A program made the translations under genes and the position numbers. A DNA stretch of 64,000 bases from positions 60,070-124,069 of the forward strand of contig VBIQ01000016.1 of NCBI GenBank assembly GCA_005880985.1. Reading direction: 5' to 3'. Every line of letters starts with the position of its first letter. The first letter of the stretch is position 1. The notes beneath the pieces were generated by a model. That model did no database searches. It had not been told where the DNA came from and saw nothing but the letters and a program-made list of their open reading frames with translations. This DNA is from Chloroflexota bacterium (GTDB lineage: Bacteria; Chloroflexota; Dormibacteria; Aeolococcales; Aeolococcaceae). Shown piece after piece: positions 7,670 to 17,300 of this stretch.

Positions 7670-8890
7670 TCAGCGGCTGCGGGGAAGCCCGAGCACCCGC
7701 TCCGCCAGGATGTTGCGCAACACCTCGCTGGTACCGCCCTCGATGCTGTTGGCGCGCGAGCGGAGCAGGAGGTAGCTCCAGCGGCCCTCGCCGGGCGAGT
7801 CGGGATCGTCGGGCGAGAGCATCGCCGCGGGGCCCATCACCTCCATCGCCGCGTCGGCGATGCGCTGGTTGACCTCGCTCCACATCAGCTTGTTGATCGA
7901 GCCCTCCGGTCCCGGCTGCTCGCCGCGGAGCATCCGGGTCAGGCCGCGGTAGCCGTTGAAACGCATCGCCTCGCACTCGATGAACAGCTGGGCGAGCCGC
8001 TGCCGCACCAGCGGATCGGCGGCACGGCTGCGACCGTCCTCCATCGTCGCCCGCGCCAGGGTGCGCAGCTCTTCGAGGGCGATCCGCGAGCGCACCTGGA
8101 GGCCGACTCCCAGCGAGGCGCGCTCGTGCATCAGGGTGGTCATCGCCACCCGCCATCCCTCACCCTCGCTGCCGAGGATGTTCTCGGCAGGCACTCGCAC
8201 GTCGGTGAAGAACATCTCGTTGAACTCGGCGTCGCCGGTGATCTGCCGCAGCGGCTTGACCTCGACCCCGGGCGACTCCATGTCGACGATGAAATAGGTG
8301 AGCCCGCCGTACTTCTCGCCGCCGGTGCGGGTGAGCAGGATGCACCACTTGGCGACATGGGCCAGCGAGGTCCACACCTTCTGCCCGTTGATGACGTACC
8401 GATCACCGTCGCGGACGGCGCGGGTCTGCAGCGAGGCGAGGTCGCTTCCCGAATTCGGCTCAGAGAAGCCCTGGCACCAGATCTCGTCGCAGCGGAGCAG
8501 GGGCGCCAGGTAGCGCGACTTCTGGGCGTCGGTGCCGTGGGCGATGATGGTCGGACCGGCCATGTAGAGGCCGATCACGTTGATCAGCGGCGGCGTCTTG
8601 GCCTCGGCGAGCTCCTGGTTGAAGATCATCTCCTCGATGATCGAGCCGCCCCTGCCGCCGAACTCGCGCGGCCAGGAGATGCCCGCGTAGCCACCCTCGA
8701 AGAGGCGGCGCTGCCAGGCGCGGCCACGCTCGATCTCGACCTGGGCTCGCCGGCCGATGGTCTCCAGCGGCGCCGCGGTCTCTGCGCTCTGGGCTCTGCC
8801 GGAGGGGGCGAAGTCGCCGAGGTTCTCGTGCAGCCAGCCGCGCAGATCGTCGCGGAATCGCTGCTGCTCGGGGGAAAGGCTGAAATCCAT
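7670..8890 (-). CDS. Acyl-CoA dehydrogenase, larger member of a pair
   Basis: This 406-aa protein has the full ACAD fold. The N-terminal domain (SPEQQRFRDDLRGWL) leads to the FAD/substrate region WCQGFSEPNSGSDLASL and the middle beta-domain KVWTSLAHVAKWCILLTRT. The C-terminal domain ends in EGGTSEVLRNILAERVLGL, where the usual catalytic Glu sits. I chose the ATG at 8890 because MDFSLSPEQ is the standard ACAD start; the frame opens 17 codons earlier without family similarity. It is first in the run ACAD-ACAD-HAD-PP2C. The extended N-terminal half resembles the FadE29/FadE26 type used on bulky CoA esters. Confidence 0.9.
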   Translation of the reverse strand: MDFSLSPEQQRFRDDLRGWLHENLGDFAPSGRAQSAETAAPLETIGRRAQVEIERGRAWQRRLFEGGYAGISWPREFGGRGGSIIEEMIFNQELAEAKTPPLINVIGLYMAGPTIIAHGTDAQKSRYLAPLLRCDEIWCQGFSEPNSGSDLASLQTRAVRDGDRYVINGQKVWTSLAHVAKWCILLTRTGGEKYGGLTYFIVDMESPGVEVKPLRQITGDAEFNEMFFTDVRVPAENILGSEGEGWRVAMTTLMHERASLGVGLQVRSRIALEELRTLARATMEDGRSRAADPLVRQRLAQLFIECEAMRFNGYRGLTRMLRGEQPGPEGSINKLMWSEVNQRIADAAMEVMGPAAMLSPDDPDSPGEGRWSYLLLRSRANSIEGGTSEVLRNILAERVLGLPRSR

Positions 8891-8954
8891 GGCCGCCTCC
8901 ATCTGCGGCGGCGTGCGGCCGCGCCCCGGCATTGTGCCCAACTACCATCGCGTC

Positions 8955-9239
8955 ATGAAGGGCGATCGGGTCGAGGTGGTGGTCGACACCGGCGGCGCCT
9001 CGCAGACCTTCATCATCAGCGCGTCGCGGGCGGGGCGGCGGCTCGAGATCGCCACCGTCCGCGGCATGATCGAGGTCAGCGAGCTGACCCGCACCGGCAC
9101 GACGGTGCGCACCGGGCGCTTCATGGCCACCCGGGTGATCGCCCTGGTCGAGCACCCCGCCGCCGACCTCGGCGAGGAGGAGCCGGGGCCCCGCCGCCGC
9201 CGCCCCCGCGCCGCCGGCGAGCAGTCCTCGCTCCTCTAG
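8955..9239 (+). CDS. Small protein of unknown function
   Basis: This 94-aa protein is divergent from the acyl-CoA dehydrogenase operon. The first 60 residues read as a compact beta-barrel-like domain with alternating strands (DRVEVVVDTGG, FIISASRAGRRLEIATV, GMIEVSELTRTG). The last 25 residues are a disordered tail rich in Arg, Pro and Glu. I do not recognise the family. The ATG at 8955 follows TACCAT at 6 nt, which supports this start and a leaderless transcript. Confidence 0.55.
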   Translation: MKGDRVEVVVDTGGASQTFIISASRAGRRLEIATVRGMIEVSELTRTGTTVRTGRFMATRVIALVEHPAADLGEEEPGPRRRRPRAAGEQSSLL

Positions 9240-9262
9240 CGAGGTCGGGCCGCAGGGCAGAG

Positions 9263-10315
9263 TCAGGCCGCCGCCTGGGCCGGCGACCACCTCCAGGGGA
9301 TCCCGTCCGACCGGGTCAGGCTGCCCACCCCGGTGAGCAGCATCAGGTGGGCGAGGGTCTCGCCGTTGGCGGCGCGCCGCATGAAGGGGGCGATGTCCTC
9401 CCACGGCCGCGACCAGGTGAGCGCGGTGGTGACCTCCCAGCAGGTTGCCGGCCCGTCTCGACGCACCACCTCCTCGATCTCCACCAGCCGATCGGCGTGG
9501 TGGGCGGCCAGCTCGTCGACCCGCGCCGCCAGGTTCCGAAAGCGCCATTCGTGGGCGGGGAGCACCTCCTCGGCGTCGAGCCCCCGCACCTTCATCAGCG
9601 ACTCCAGGAAGTCGGCGAGCGGATCCGGTCGCTGCTGCGAGTGGATCGAGATGTTGGGACTGATCCGCGGGAGCACGTGATCGCCGCTGAGCAGGAGACG
9701 CCGCCGGCCCTCCCAGAAGCAGAGGTGTCCGGGCGAGTGACCCGGCGTCCAGATCGCCTGCAGCTCGACTCCCGGAAGGTCGACCCGGGCACCGTCCTCG
9801 ATCAGCACGTCGGGCTGCACCAGCTCGACCAGGGGACGGATGCCCATCGAGGCGATGGTGAGCTCGGCCCCCTCGTCGTCGGGAACGCCGCAGGCGGCGA
9901 GCAGCGCCCGCATGTCGCCGATCAACCGGTCCATGTCGTGGTAGCGGTCGGGGAGTGCTGCGGCGTCGGCGGGATGGAGAGCCACCCAGGCCCCCGACGC
10001 CTCGCGCACCCGGCCGGCGAGCCCGTAGTGGTCGGGATGGATGTGGGTGACCAGCACCGCCCGCACCATCTCGATGTCAGCACCGATCGCCTCGAGCCCA
10101 CCGGTGAGCGCCGACCAGGCCTCCTCGGTGTTCCATCCGGCGTCGACCAGCGCCACCCCGCCATCGACCTCGAGGGCATAGGCGAGCAGGTAGCGAAGCG
10201 GGTTGCGGGGAATGGGGACCGGGATCGACCAGAGCCCGGGACGGACCAGCTCCACCGGCGGCATCACGCTCTCGTCCCAGGCCTGCCGCTGGGCCTCGCC
10301 GGTCACCTCGATCAC
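9263..10315 (-). CDS. MBL-fold metallo-hydrolase
   Basis: This 350-aa protein has the metallo-beta-lactamase signature VTHIHPDHYGLAG (HxHxDH) near residue 92. Further metal ligands are in WTPGHSPGHLCF and SGDHVLP. The C-terminal extension (LMKVRGLDAEEVLPAHEWRF) is typical of the LACTB2-like or hydroxyacylglutathione-hydrolase-like group. Likely substrates are thioesters or related metabolites. The GTG start at 10315 lies 6 nt from TAGACT, so the gene is probably leaderless. Confidence 0.85.
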   Translation of the reverse strand: MIEVTGEAQRQAWDESVMPPVELVRPGLWSIPVPIPRNPLRYLLAYALEVDGGVALVDAGWNTEEAWSALTGGLEAIGADIEMVRAVLVTHIHPDHYGLAGRVREASGAWVALHPADAAALPDRYHDMDRLIGDMRALLAACGVPDDEGAELTIASMGIRPLVELVQPDVLIEDGARVDLPGVELQAIWTPGHSPGHLCFWEGRRRLLLSGDHVLPRISPNISIHSQQRPDPLADFLESLMKVRGLDAEEVLPAHEWRFRNLAARVDELAAHHADRLVEIEEVVRRDGPATCWEVTTALTWSRPWEDIAPFMRRAANGETLAHLMLLTGVGSLTRSDGIPWRWSPAQAAA

Positions 10316-10321
10316 GGCCGC

Positions 10322-10327
10322 AGTCTA
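10322..10327 (-). promoter_or_regulatory. -10 hexamer of a leaderless promoter (MBL gene)
   Basis: TAGACT on the minus strand ends 6 nt before the GTG start at 10315. That puts the expected transcription start at the start codon itself. There is no Shine-Dalgarno sequence in the gap. Confidence 0.4.
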
Positions 10328-10389
10328 GGCGGGCCCTGCCTCGCCCGAGTTGCCGGGCGCTCGAGCGCCGCGGGCAACTTGTGTTCGTT

Positions 10390-10418
10390 CGACAAAACCG
10401 CCCCCGTCCGCTACCCTG
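10390..10418 (+). promoter_or_regulatory. Promoter with structured leader (zinc-ribbon gene)
   Basis: TCGACA (10390-10395) and TACCCT (10413-10418) are separated by 17 bp, a good sigma-70-like arrangement. The roughly 95-nt leader that follows contains GGCGCC twice (10433-10438 and 10451-10456), which can pair into a hairpin ahead of the zinc-ribbon gene. I could not match the leader to a known riboswitch. Confidence 0.4.
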
Positions 10419-10520
10419 GGTTTCACCTCGTGGCGCCCGCTTTGGGTGCGGCGCCTGAGGCAGATCGAGGGGCGGCAGCAGCATCCCAGCCACCTGCTGC
10501 GCTTGGGTTGGAGGCGAGTG

Positions 10521-10787
10521 ATGTCCAGCATCGTCGGCGTTGTGGCCGGTTCGACCGCCTTGCACGAGCCGCGGAGCCGGCATGCAGCAGGACGCTTCGT
10601 GCGGCTCACTGCGTGCCCGCAGTGCTACAGCCGGCAGCGCGAGATCGTCGAGGTCGACGGCGCGCTGATCGGTCGCTGTTTCACCTGTGGCGACGAGCTC
10701 GCGCTGCCGCTGACCACCGAACGCTATCGCAACGCCGCTCTCGGAGGCGTCGCCGCCTGGCCATTCTGGGCGCCCCCGGACGACTGA
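10521..10787 (+). CDS. Small zinc-ribbon protein of unknown function
   Basis: This 88-aa protein has two cysteine pairs, CPQC (near residue 33) and CFTC (near residue 54). They are spaced as in a rubredoxin-like or TFIIS-like zinc ribbon, with intervening strands QREIVEVDGALIGRC. The family is not recognised. It sits 40 bp before a glycosyltransferase gene and may be co-transcribed with it from a promoter about 110 bp upstream. Confidence 0.55.
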   Translation: MSSIVGVVAGSTALHEPRSRHAAGRFVRLTACPQCYSRQREIVEVDGALIGRCFTCGDELALPLTTERYRNAALGGVAAWPFWAPPDD

Positions 10788-10827
10788 GGAGAAGTCTGAG
10801 CTCAGCCCGCCCGGGCCGGTCATTCCC

Positions 10828-11985
10828 ATGAAGCGTCACATCGCCATCGTCGCCCCGCCGTGGTATCCGGTGCCGCCGCACGGCTACGGGGGCATCGAGC
10901 TGATCGTCGGTCTGCTGGCCGACGAGCTCCGTTCGCGTGGGCACCGCGTGACCCTCATCGCCGGTGAGGGGTCGACGCCGGACGCCCATGTCGCTGCGCC
11001 GCACACCTGGTGCGGCGATCTCGGCCGGCCCGAGGAGCGGTGGCGGGAGCTGACCTACGCGGCCCGCGTCGGGCTGGCGCTCACCAGGGTGGGACCGATC
11101 GACGTCATCCACGATCACTGCGGCTTCGGCACCCTGCTGGGCCTCACCGTGCTCGACATCGCCCCGGTGCTCCACACCGTGCACGGGACCGTCCACGAGC
11201 CGCTGCGCACCTACTACACCGAGCTGTCAACCGTCGGTCTGATCGCCATCAGCGAGAGCCAGCGCCGCAGCGCGACCAGCCTGCGGTGGTCCGGCGTGGT
11301 GCACAACGCGGTCGACGTCGACGCGCTCACCATCGGCGAGCGCGTTGAACGCGAACCGTACCTGCTCTGTCTGGCCCGCATCTGTCCCGACAAGGGGCAG
11401 CACCTCGCCATCGAGGTCGCCCGGCAGACCGGCCTGCGGCTCGTCCTCGCCGGCAAGGTCGAGCCCAGCGTCCAGGCACTGGAGTACTACCAGCGCTTCA
11501 TCGTGCCGGCGCTCGAGGACGGCGATGTCGTCCACCTGCACAACGTGGCCGGTGCGCAGAAGGCCCAGCTGCTCGCACAGGCGGCCGCCCTGCTGCATCC
11601 CATCCAGTGGGATGAGCCGTTCGGGCTGTCGGTGGTCGAGGCCATGGCCAGCGGCACGCCCGCCATCGCCCTGGCCCGCGGCGCGGCCGCCGAGCTGATC
11701 GTGCCGGGGGTCACCGGGTTCCTCACCAGCGACGTCGACGGCATGGTCGCCGCGGTGCGTCTGGCGAACGACATCGATCCCATGCGCTGCGCCGCCCTCG
11801 CCCGGGAGCGCTTCAGCCCCGCGGCGATGACCGACGGCTATCTTCGCCTCTACGAGGACGCGATCAGCGAGCCCGACACCTGGACTCTGAGGACCGCCGC
11901 CGCCGCTGGCACAGCCCCGGCACCGATGGCGGATGTCGACGAGGACTCAGCCCGAGCCATCCTCCACATCCATCCAGGCGGGTGA
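10828..11985 (+). CDS. GT4-family glycosyltransferase
   Basis: This 385-aa GT-B fold retaining glycosyltransferase has the N-terminal acceptor-domain opening IVAPPWYPVPPHGYGGIE. The C-terminal nucleotide-sugar site includes YLLCLARICPDKGQHLAIEVA and the E-x7-E motif in EPFGLSVVEAMASGTPAIA. GT4 enzymes make glycolipids, polysaccharides or trehalose/glycogen precursors. The gene is convergent with a debranching-type protein, and the two 3' ends overlap by 39 bp. The acceptor is unknown. Confidence 0.9.
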   Translation: MKRHIAIVAPPWYPVPPHGYGGIELIVGLLADELRSRGHRVTLIAGEGSTPDAHVAAPHTWCGDLGRPEERWRELTYAARVGLALTRVGPIDVIHDHCGFGTLLGLTVLDIAPVLHTVHGTVHEPLRTYYTELSTVGLIAISESQRRSATSLRWSGVVHNAVDVDALTIGERVEREPYLLCLARICPDKGQHLAIEVARQTGLRLVLAGKVEPSVQALEYYQRFIVPALEDGDVVHLHNVAGAQKAQLLAQAAALLHPIQWDEPFGLSVVEAMASGTPAIALARGAAAELIVPGVTGFLTSDVDGMVAAVRLANDIDPMRCAALARERFSPAAMTDGYLRLYEDAISEPDTWTLRTAAAAGTAPAPMADVDEDSARAILHIHPGG

Positions 11986-14220
11986 TCCCCCCACCACCTC
12001 GAGCCCGCCACCGTGGCTCTCGACGTCGAACACCGAGCGTCCGTCAGCTTGGCGCGACGCGTTGATGGTCAGCCGCTGATCGCCGATCCGCACGTTCTCG
12101 AGGCGCAGCTCCGGGCACCACGGCGGCAGCACCGGGTCGACATAGACCTTCCCGCCCGGGACGTCGGGCACCAACCCCAGCAGGGTTCGCACCGCGTGGA
12201 ACACCGCCCCGGCAGCCCATGCCTGGGGCACGTTGGCATGCTCGTAGGGAACCGGGACGTCGGGTGACCGCCGGCGCAGGCCGGCGAAGAGCTCGGGAAC
12301 CTGCACCTTCTCGAAGGACGCCGCCGCCGCCAGCAGGGAGTTGATGAGCTTCCAGGCGTCCTCGACGCGTCCGTAGCGGCGCATTCCCGCCGCAGCGAAC
12401 ATGGTGTCGTGCGGCCATACCGAGCCTCGCTGGTATGAATGCGGGTCGTAAGCGGGATGCCGGCTGGAGAGGGTGCGCAATCCCCAGCCGCTGAAGAGAT
12501 CGGACTGCATCAGCCGGTCGGCCACCAGTTGGGCTCGGCGGTTGTCGAGGATCCCCATCCACAGGCAGTGACCGGGATTGGAGGTCGCCGTCCCCACCTG
12601 CCGCTTGCTGCCGTCGAGGGCGAAGGCCAGCGTGCCTTGGCTCTCGATCCAGTAGGCGTCGAGGAAACGCTCGCGCAGCTCGGTCGCGTCACGGCGCAGC
12701 CGCATGGCGAGCTCCTGGTCACCCCAGGCGGCGAAGAGATCGGCCACGGCGCGCTTGGCCGCATACACGTAGGCCTGCATCTCGCAGGTACCGATGGGGT
12801 GTGGCGGGTAATCGCCATTCTCGTCGAGAACGCCGTCCTCAGCGTCGCGCCAGCACTGGTTGCGGTATCCCTGCGGGGTGCGCGGCGCGTACTCCTGGAA
12901 GCCGTCACCGTCCTGATCGCCATAGCGATCGATCCACTCGAGGCAGCGTTCCGCGGTGCGGCGGAAGCGATGGAGCAGCTCGGAGTTGCCGAGCCAGCGA
13001 TAGGCCTCACCCAGGAGCAGCAGATAGAGGGGGGTGGCGTCGGCGGTGCCGTAGTACGGCGAGTGGGGAATGGTCTTGAACTGGGCCCACTCCCCCACCC
13101 GCATCTCGTGGCAGATCTTTCCCGGCTGGGCGTCGCGGACGGGGTCGTCGACGGTCGCCTGCCACTGGGCCAGCTTCTGCAGCGTGCCGATAGCAAAGAG
13201 CGGATGCACCGGCAGCGCCTGCAGCGAGGCGATGATCGAGTCGCGACCAAAGACGGCGACGTACCAGGGAATGCCGGCCGCCGGCAGCCACACGTCCTGC
13301 GAGAAGTCGTGGTCGTAGAGGCGCAGGGCGGAGAAGTCGTCGACGGCCTGCTCGAAGGCCATCAGTAGGCGCAGGTCGCTGGGACGGGCCCGGGCCACGG
13401 TGCGGTGCCAGTGCCGGCGCAACCGCTCTCCGCGATCGATCACCGACGAGGTGACCGGACAGGCGGCGGCCAGCGAGGGGCGTGCGCGGGGCTTGGTGAT
13501 CAGGTCGTACTGGAGGCAGACCTTCCACTCCTTCCCCGGTGCCAGGTCGATGGGGAAGCGCAGCGCCCCGTTGGCGTAGGTGGCCATCGTCGACTGCGGG
13601 GTGATGCGCACCAGGGTGCGGCGGGTGAAACCATCTCGGTCGTAGCTGGCCTCCAGCGCCCCGGGCGACCAGGCGGTGGTCATCTGCAGCCGCCGTTGCC
13701 ACCGCTCGGTGCGCACCTCGAAGAGGTCGGCGAAGTCACACTCCAGATGCAGCGTCAGCATCAGCTGCATCGGTTCGCGACCGTAGCAGTGGACGAGAAG
13801 GTCCTCGTGCAGCCGGCGTGCTCCCATCACCCGGTCCAGGGTCACCGTCACCCGGCTCTCCCGCGACCGCCCAGCCAGCGAGGCGACCTCGGTCGCCATG
13901 TAGGTCCAGCGCGCCTGGCGGATGCTCATCCGGCCGGTGGCGATGCACTCCAGCGGCCGCCCGTTGAGATCGACCCGGTGACCGGAGAGGAAGCGGGTGT
14001 CCTCCGCGTACAGCCCGTGGGGCTGGCCGGCCGGGCTCTCGATGGCGCCGTCCTGGGAGGTGACCAGGAAGGTCGAACCGTGGTTGATGCTGACCAGCGT
14101 CGGACCGCGCGAGACGGTGACCAGCGTCGTCCGCTGCAGCCGACGCCGCTCGGGGATCGCCGGGACCATCGGGACGCGCGCCGAGCTCAGCGACGCGATC
14201 TCCCGGTAGGGTGTGCTCAT
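11947..14220 (-). CDS. Glycogen-debranching-type protein (amylo-alpha-1,6-glucosidase family)
   Basis: This 757-aa protein has an N-terminal debranching domain (residues 35-230, with TLVSINHGSTFLVTSQDG and PHGLYAEDTRFLSG). An (alpha/alpha)6-barrel follows from about 300, with AAGIPWYVAVFGRDSI and DGFQEYAPRTPQGYRNQCW, where the catalytic acids are expected. Proteins of this build hydrolyse alpha-1,6 branches or related glucosides and are common in actinobacteria and cyanobacteria. The gene faces the GT4 gene, and a GH15 enzyme lies at 36 kb, so alpha-glucan turnover is a theme of the window. Confidence 0.85.
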   Translation of the reverse strand: MSTPYREIASLSSARVPMVPAIPERRRLQRTTLVTVSRGPTLVSINHGSTFLVTSQDGAIESPAGQPHGLYAEDTRFLSGHRVDLNGRPLECIATGRMSIRQARWTYMATEVASLAGRSRESRVTVTLDRVMGARRLHEDLLVHCYGREPMQLMLTLHLECDFADLFEVRTERWQRRLQMTTAWSPGALEASYDRDGFTRRTLVRITPQSTMATYANGALRFPIDLAPGKEWKVCLQYDLITKPRARPSLAAACPVTSSVIDRGERLRRHWHRTVARARPSDLRLLMAFEQAVDDFSALRLYDHDFSQDVWLPAAGIPWYVAVFGRDSIIASLQALPVHPLFAIGTLQKLAQWQATVDDPVRDAQPGKICHEMRVGEWAQFKTIPHSPYYGTADATPLYLLLLGEAYRWLGNSELLHRFRRTAERCLEWIDRYGDQDGDGFQEYAPRTPQGYRNQCWRDAEDGVLDENGDYPPHPIGTCEMQAYVYAAKRAVADLFAAWGDQELAMRLRRDATELRERFLDAYWIESQGTLAFALDGSKRQVGTATSNPGHCLWMGILDNRRAQLVADRLMQSDLFSGWGLRTLSSRHPAYDPHSYQRGSVWPHDTMFAAAGMRRYGRVEDAWKLINSLLAAAASFEKVQVPELFAGLRRRSPDVPVPYEHANVPQAWAAGAVFHAVRTLLGLVPDVPGGKVYVDPVLPPWCPELRLENVRIGDQRLTINASRQADGRSVFDVESHGGGLEVVGGSPAWMDVEDGSG

Positions 14221-14350
14221 CAGTGCTGCACCAGATGGGCCGGTGGCGGTGGCCGGTTCGGGTGAGGGTAGCGCGCCGGCGACGTCTGCGCCACCCAGAT
14301 CAACGGACTATTCCTGAAATGTCACCCCGGCGCGCAGCCACGCCGGCCCC

Positions 14351-17300
14351 CTAGCCGACCACGTACAGCGTGCCGCGCATTCCCGGATGGATGGTGCAGT
14401 AGAACGCGTATGAGCCTGACTTGAGGGCGTCGGTGCCGGTCACGGCCGCCTCCTCGCCGATGCCGATCAGTGCGCTGGCGAAGAGCGGCGCGCCATTGGG
14501 GCCAAGGTCGACCGCAACCACGTCATGCTGGGGCAGGTCCTCGTTGAGGAAGGAGAGTCGCGTGCCGCGCTGGATGGCCATCACCGGGGTTGCATAGTTG
14601 GTGATATATGCGCCCGGGCCTGCGAGCACCGCCGGACCGGCGCCGGCGCCACCACCCCCCGGCGGCGGCGGGACCGTTCCCGAGCCCCCCTCGCTGGCGT
14701 TGGGACGGAAGGCGACGATGAAGCCGTTGGCCTGCGAGGTGATGCCGACGGCCGCGTAGACGGTGTTGCGCGCGATGCTGACACCACCCCAGCTGAGGGT
14801 GGGACTGGTGCCGGTGTTGGCACCCAGCGCGATCGGCCGGTGCAGCAGCGGCAGCCCTGTCCTGGCGTCGTAGGCGTCGAGGAAGCCCTTGAGATCGACG
14901 GTGTAGACGACCCCGTTGGCCACCGCCACCGGCTCTCCCCAGTGCAGCCCGTCACCGACCGGCGAGACCCAGCGCATTCCATGGCCGGTGCGGTCCACCG
15001 ACCACACGTACCCGGGAATGGTGATCGGGCCGTAGACCGCGCCCCCGTCGATGGCGGTGGAGCCGACGACACCGCCGAAGCCGGGACTCGGCGGCCCGGC
15101 CATCGTCGACCAGAGGCGTTTCATGGTGGCGGCGTCGACGGCGTGGTAGACGCCGGACTTCTGGCCCTCGCCGACGACCAGACGACCGCCGGCACCGGTG
15201 AACAGGTTGGGGGCGGCACCGAAGTCCAGGTCGATCTGTCCGCACGAGCCCGCGCCCTGCGGGTAGTACGGCGGCGGATTGCCCGGCGGGGCGACGCAGG
15301 GCAGCTTGCCGGCGCTGGACGAGTAGGTGTCCACCTCGCCCTGGTAGGTGGCGAGGATGGCGCCGAAGCTCGGATGGGCGCGGTTGACGTCGAGCCTGAG
15401 GATGGCGTCGGTGTTGGGGTGCTGACGCTCCTTCTGGAAGGGATTGCCGGTGCCGACGTAGGCAACCAGGCTCCGGGCGTCGACCGCGGGGGTGGACCAC
15501 ACCCCGCCGCCGGCGTAGCCCTTGGGCCAGTCGCTCGGGGGGATGGTCCAGGTCTTCTTGAGAATCTGGCCGGTGCCGGCGTCGAGGAAGACGATGCTGC
15601 CGTGGAAGGCCACCCGGTCCTGCGCCGGCCCGAGTTCGGCGGCCCCGCCGGAGACGCCGCTGATCACCGTGTTCCCCACCACCACCGGACTCGAGTAGAG
15701 GTCAGAGCCGGCTTGAACGTCGACGGCCGGTGACTGCCAGCGGACCGCGCCGGTCGCCTCGTCGAGGGCGATCACGTAGGGACCGCTGGCAGCGCCGCTG
15801 CCGCCGCTGCGCGCCGCCGTCGCCGACACGTTGGCGATCACCTTGCCGCCGGACATGGCGACGCTCGAGTTGACGCCGCCGCCGCTCAGCTGATGCTTCC
15901 AGACCACCGCGCCGGTGTCGGCGTTGAGGGCGAACACCCAGCCGCGGTTGGAGGCGGCGATCACGTAGCCGTCGGCCACCACCGGGGTGCCGGTGAAGTC
16001 CCCCTCGCCTCCCGCCGACCGCGACGAGAACGTCCACCACGGCGACAGTGCGCCGGCGTTGCCGGCGGCGATGGTGTGCTCCTGGTCCTGGTTGCGGGTG
16101 TTGCTGAGGTCGTGGCCATACGACCGCCAATCACCGCCCGCATGCGGTGGCGCCGGGCCCGGCTTCGGCGGTGGCGGTGGGCCCGGCCCCGACCCCGGGG
16201 CGACCACCGCGAAGGCGCCGCGCATGAAGGGGTGAACGCGGCAGTAGAAGGTGTATGTCGCACCCGGCTGGAAGCCGTTGGCGGCGGTGACGTTGAGCGT
16301 CCACGATCCCTGGTTCTTGGCGGGACCGATCCGGGTCGAGCCGAAGGTGAGATCGTAGCCGAGCTCTCCCGAATCGAAGTCGACCGGCGCGCCGCTGCTG
16401 GAGGCACCGTCGGACAGCGGGAAGGCGATGCCGGTCGGACCGGTGCACGGATACCTGCAGGAGGTCACCGAGTGGTAGACGTCGGCGTACTGGTCGTTGT
16501 TGGCGAAGGTCAGGCTGCCGCCGATGGGCACGCTGGGAACGCCCGCCGACCCGGCCGCACTCTGGTCGCCGGGCTGGTAGGTGAAACCGGTGATGTCGAT
16601 GCGGCTCACCTGGGGTCCGACCCGGGCCGGCAGCGTCCCGTTGGGACCGCCGTGGTGCGACGCCTCCGCCATGTGACCGTGGGTGACCACCCCCTTGTCG
16701 CACAGCGTCGGCACCGGCGCCGCCAGCCCACCGGACAGGCACGGCTCTGAGGCGTCGATCGGCGCACCGAAGGGGTTGAGACCGGGCGCCGCCGGGCCGG
16801 CGGCGGTGTCCGGCGCCAGCCAGGCGACGGCGATCCCCATGTCCTCGTAGGTCGACTGCACGCCCACGTCGTAGGTGGCATTCATCCACAGGGTGTCGCC
16901 GGGCTCCACGTGCACGCCCCAGCGCGGCAGCCCGGTGACGCCCATGGAGAGGTCCCACGACGTCGGCGGCCCGGTGTCGACGGCGGGATCGGCCCAGTTC
17001 CAGTAGTGCGCCTCCGAGGTGAAGATGCGCTGCCGCTGCGAGGCGCGTTGCAGGTCGAGGTCGACGCTGAGGCCGCCGGGATGGAGGTGGCCGCCGACCC
17101 CGATCAGCGTCCCTCCGGTGAAGCTGTCGGTGCGACCGAACGGCTGGCCGCGCGCCGGGAACGTGAGCGGCGTGCCGGTGGCGTTGCCGGAGACGCCCTG
17201 GCTGGTCTCCGTCTTTCCCCAGGGGTCGAAGTCCGCGGTCTGCTGGCTGGGATAGGTGCAGATGTAGCGATGGGTGGTGGGATCGAGGTGGCCGTACTTG

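Noticed and set aside
6452..10831. A 1459-codon plus-strand open frame
   Set aside because: It runs antisense to two acyl-CoA dehydrogenases and an MBL hydrolase, which have complete family motifs. Its product is low-complexity Arg/Gly/His sequence typical of shadow frames in high-GC DNA.
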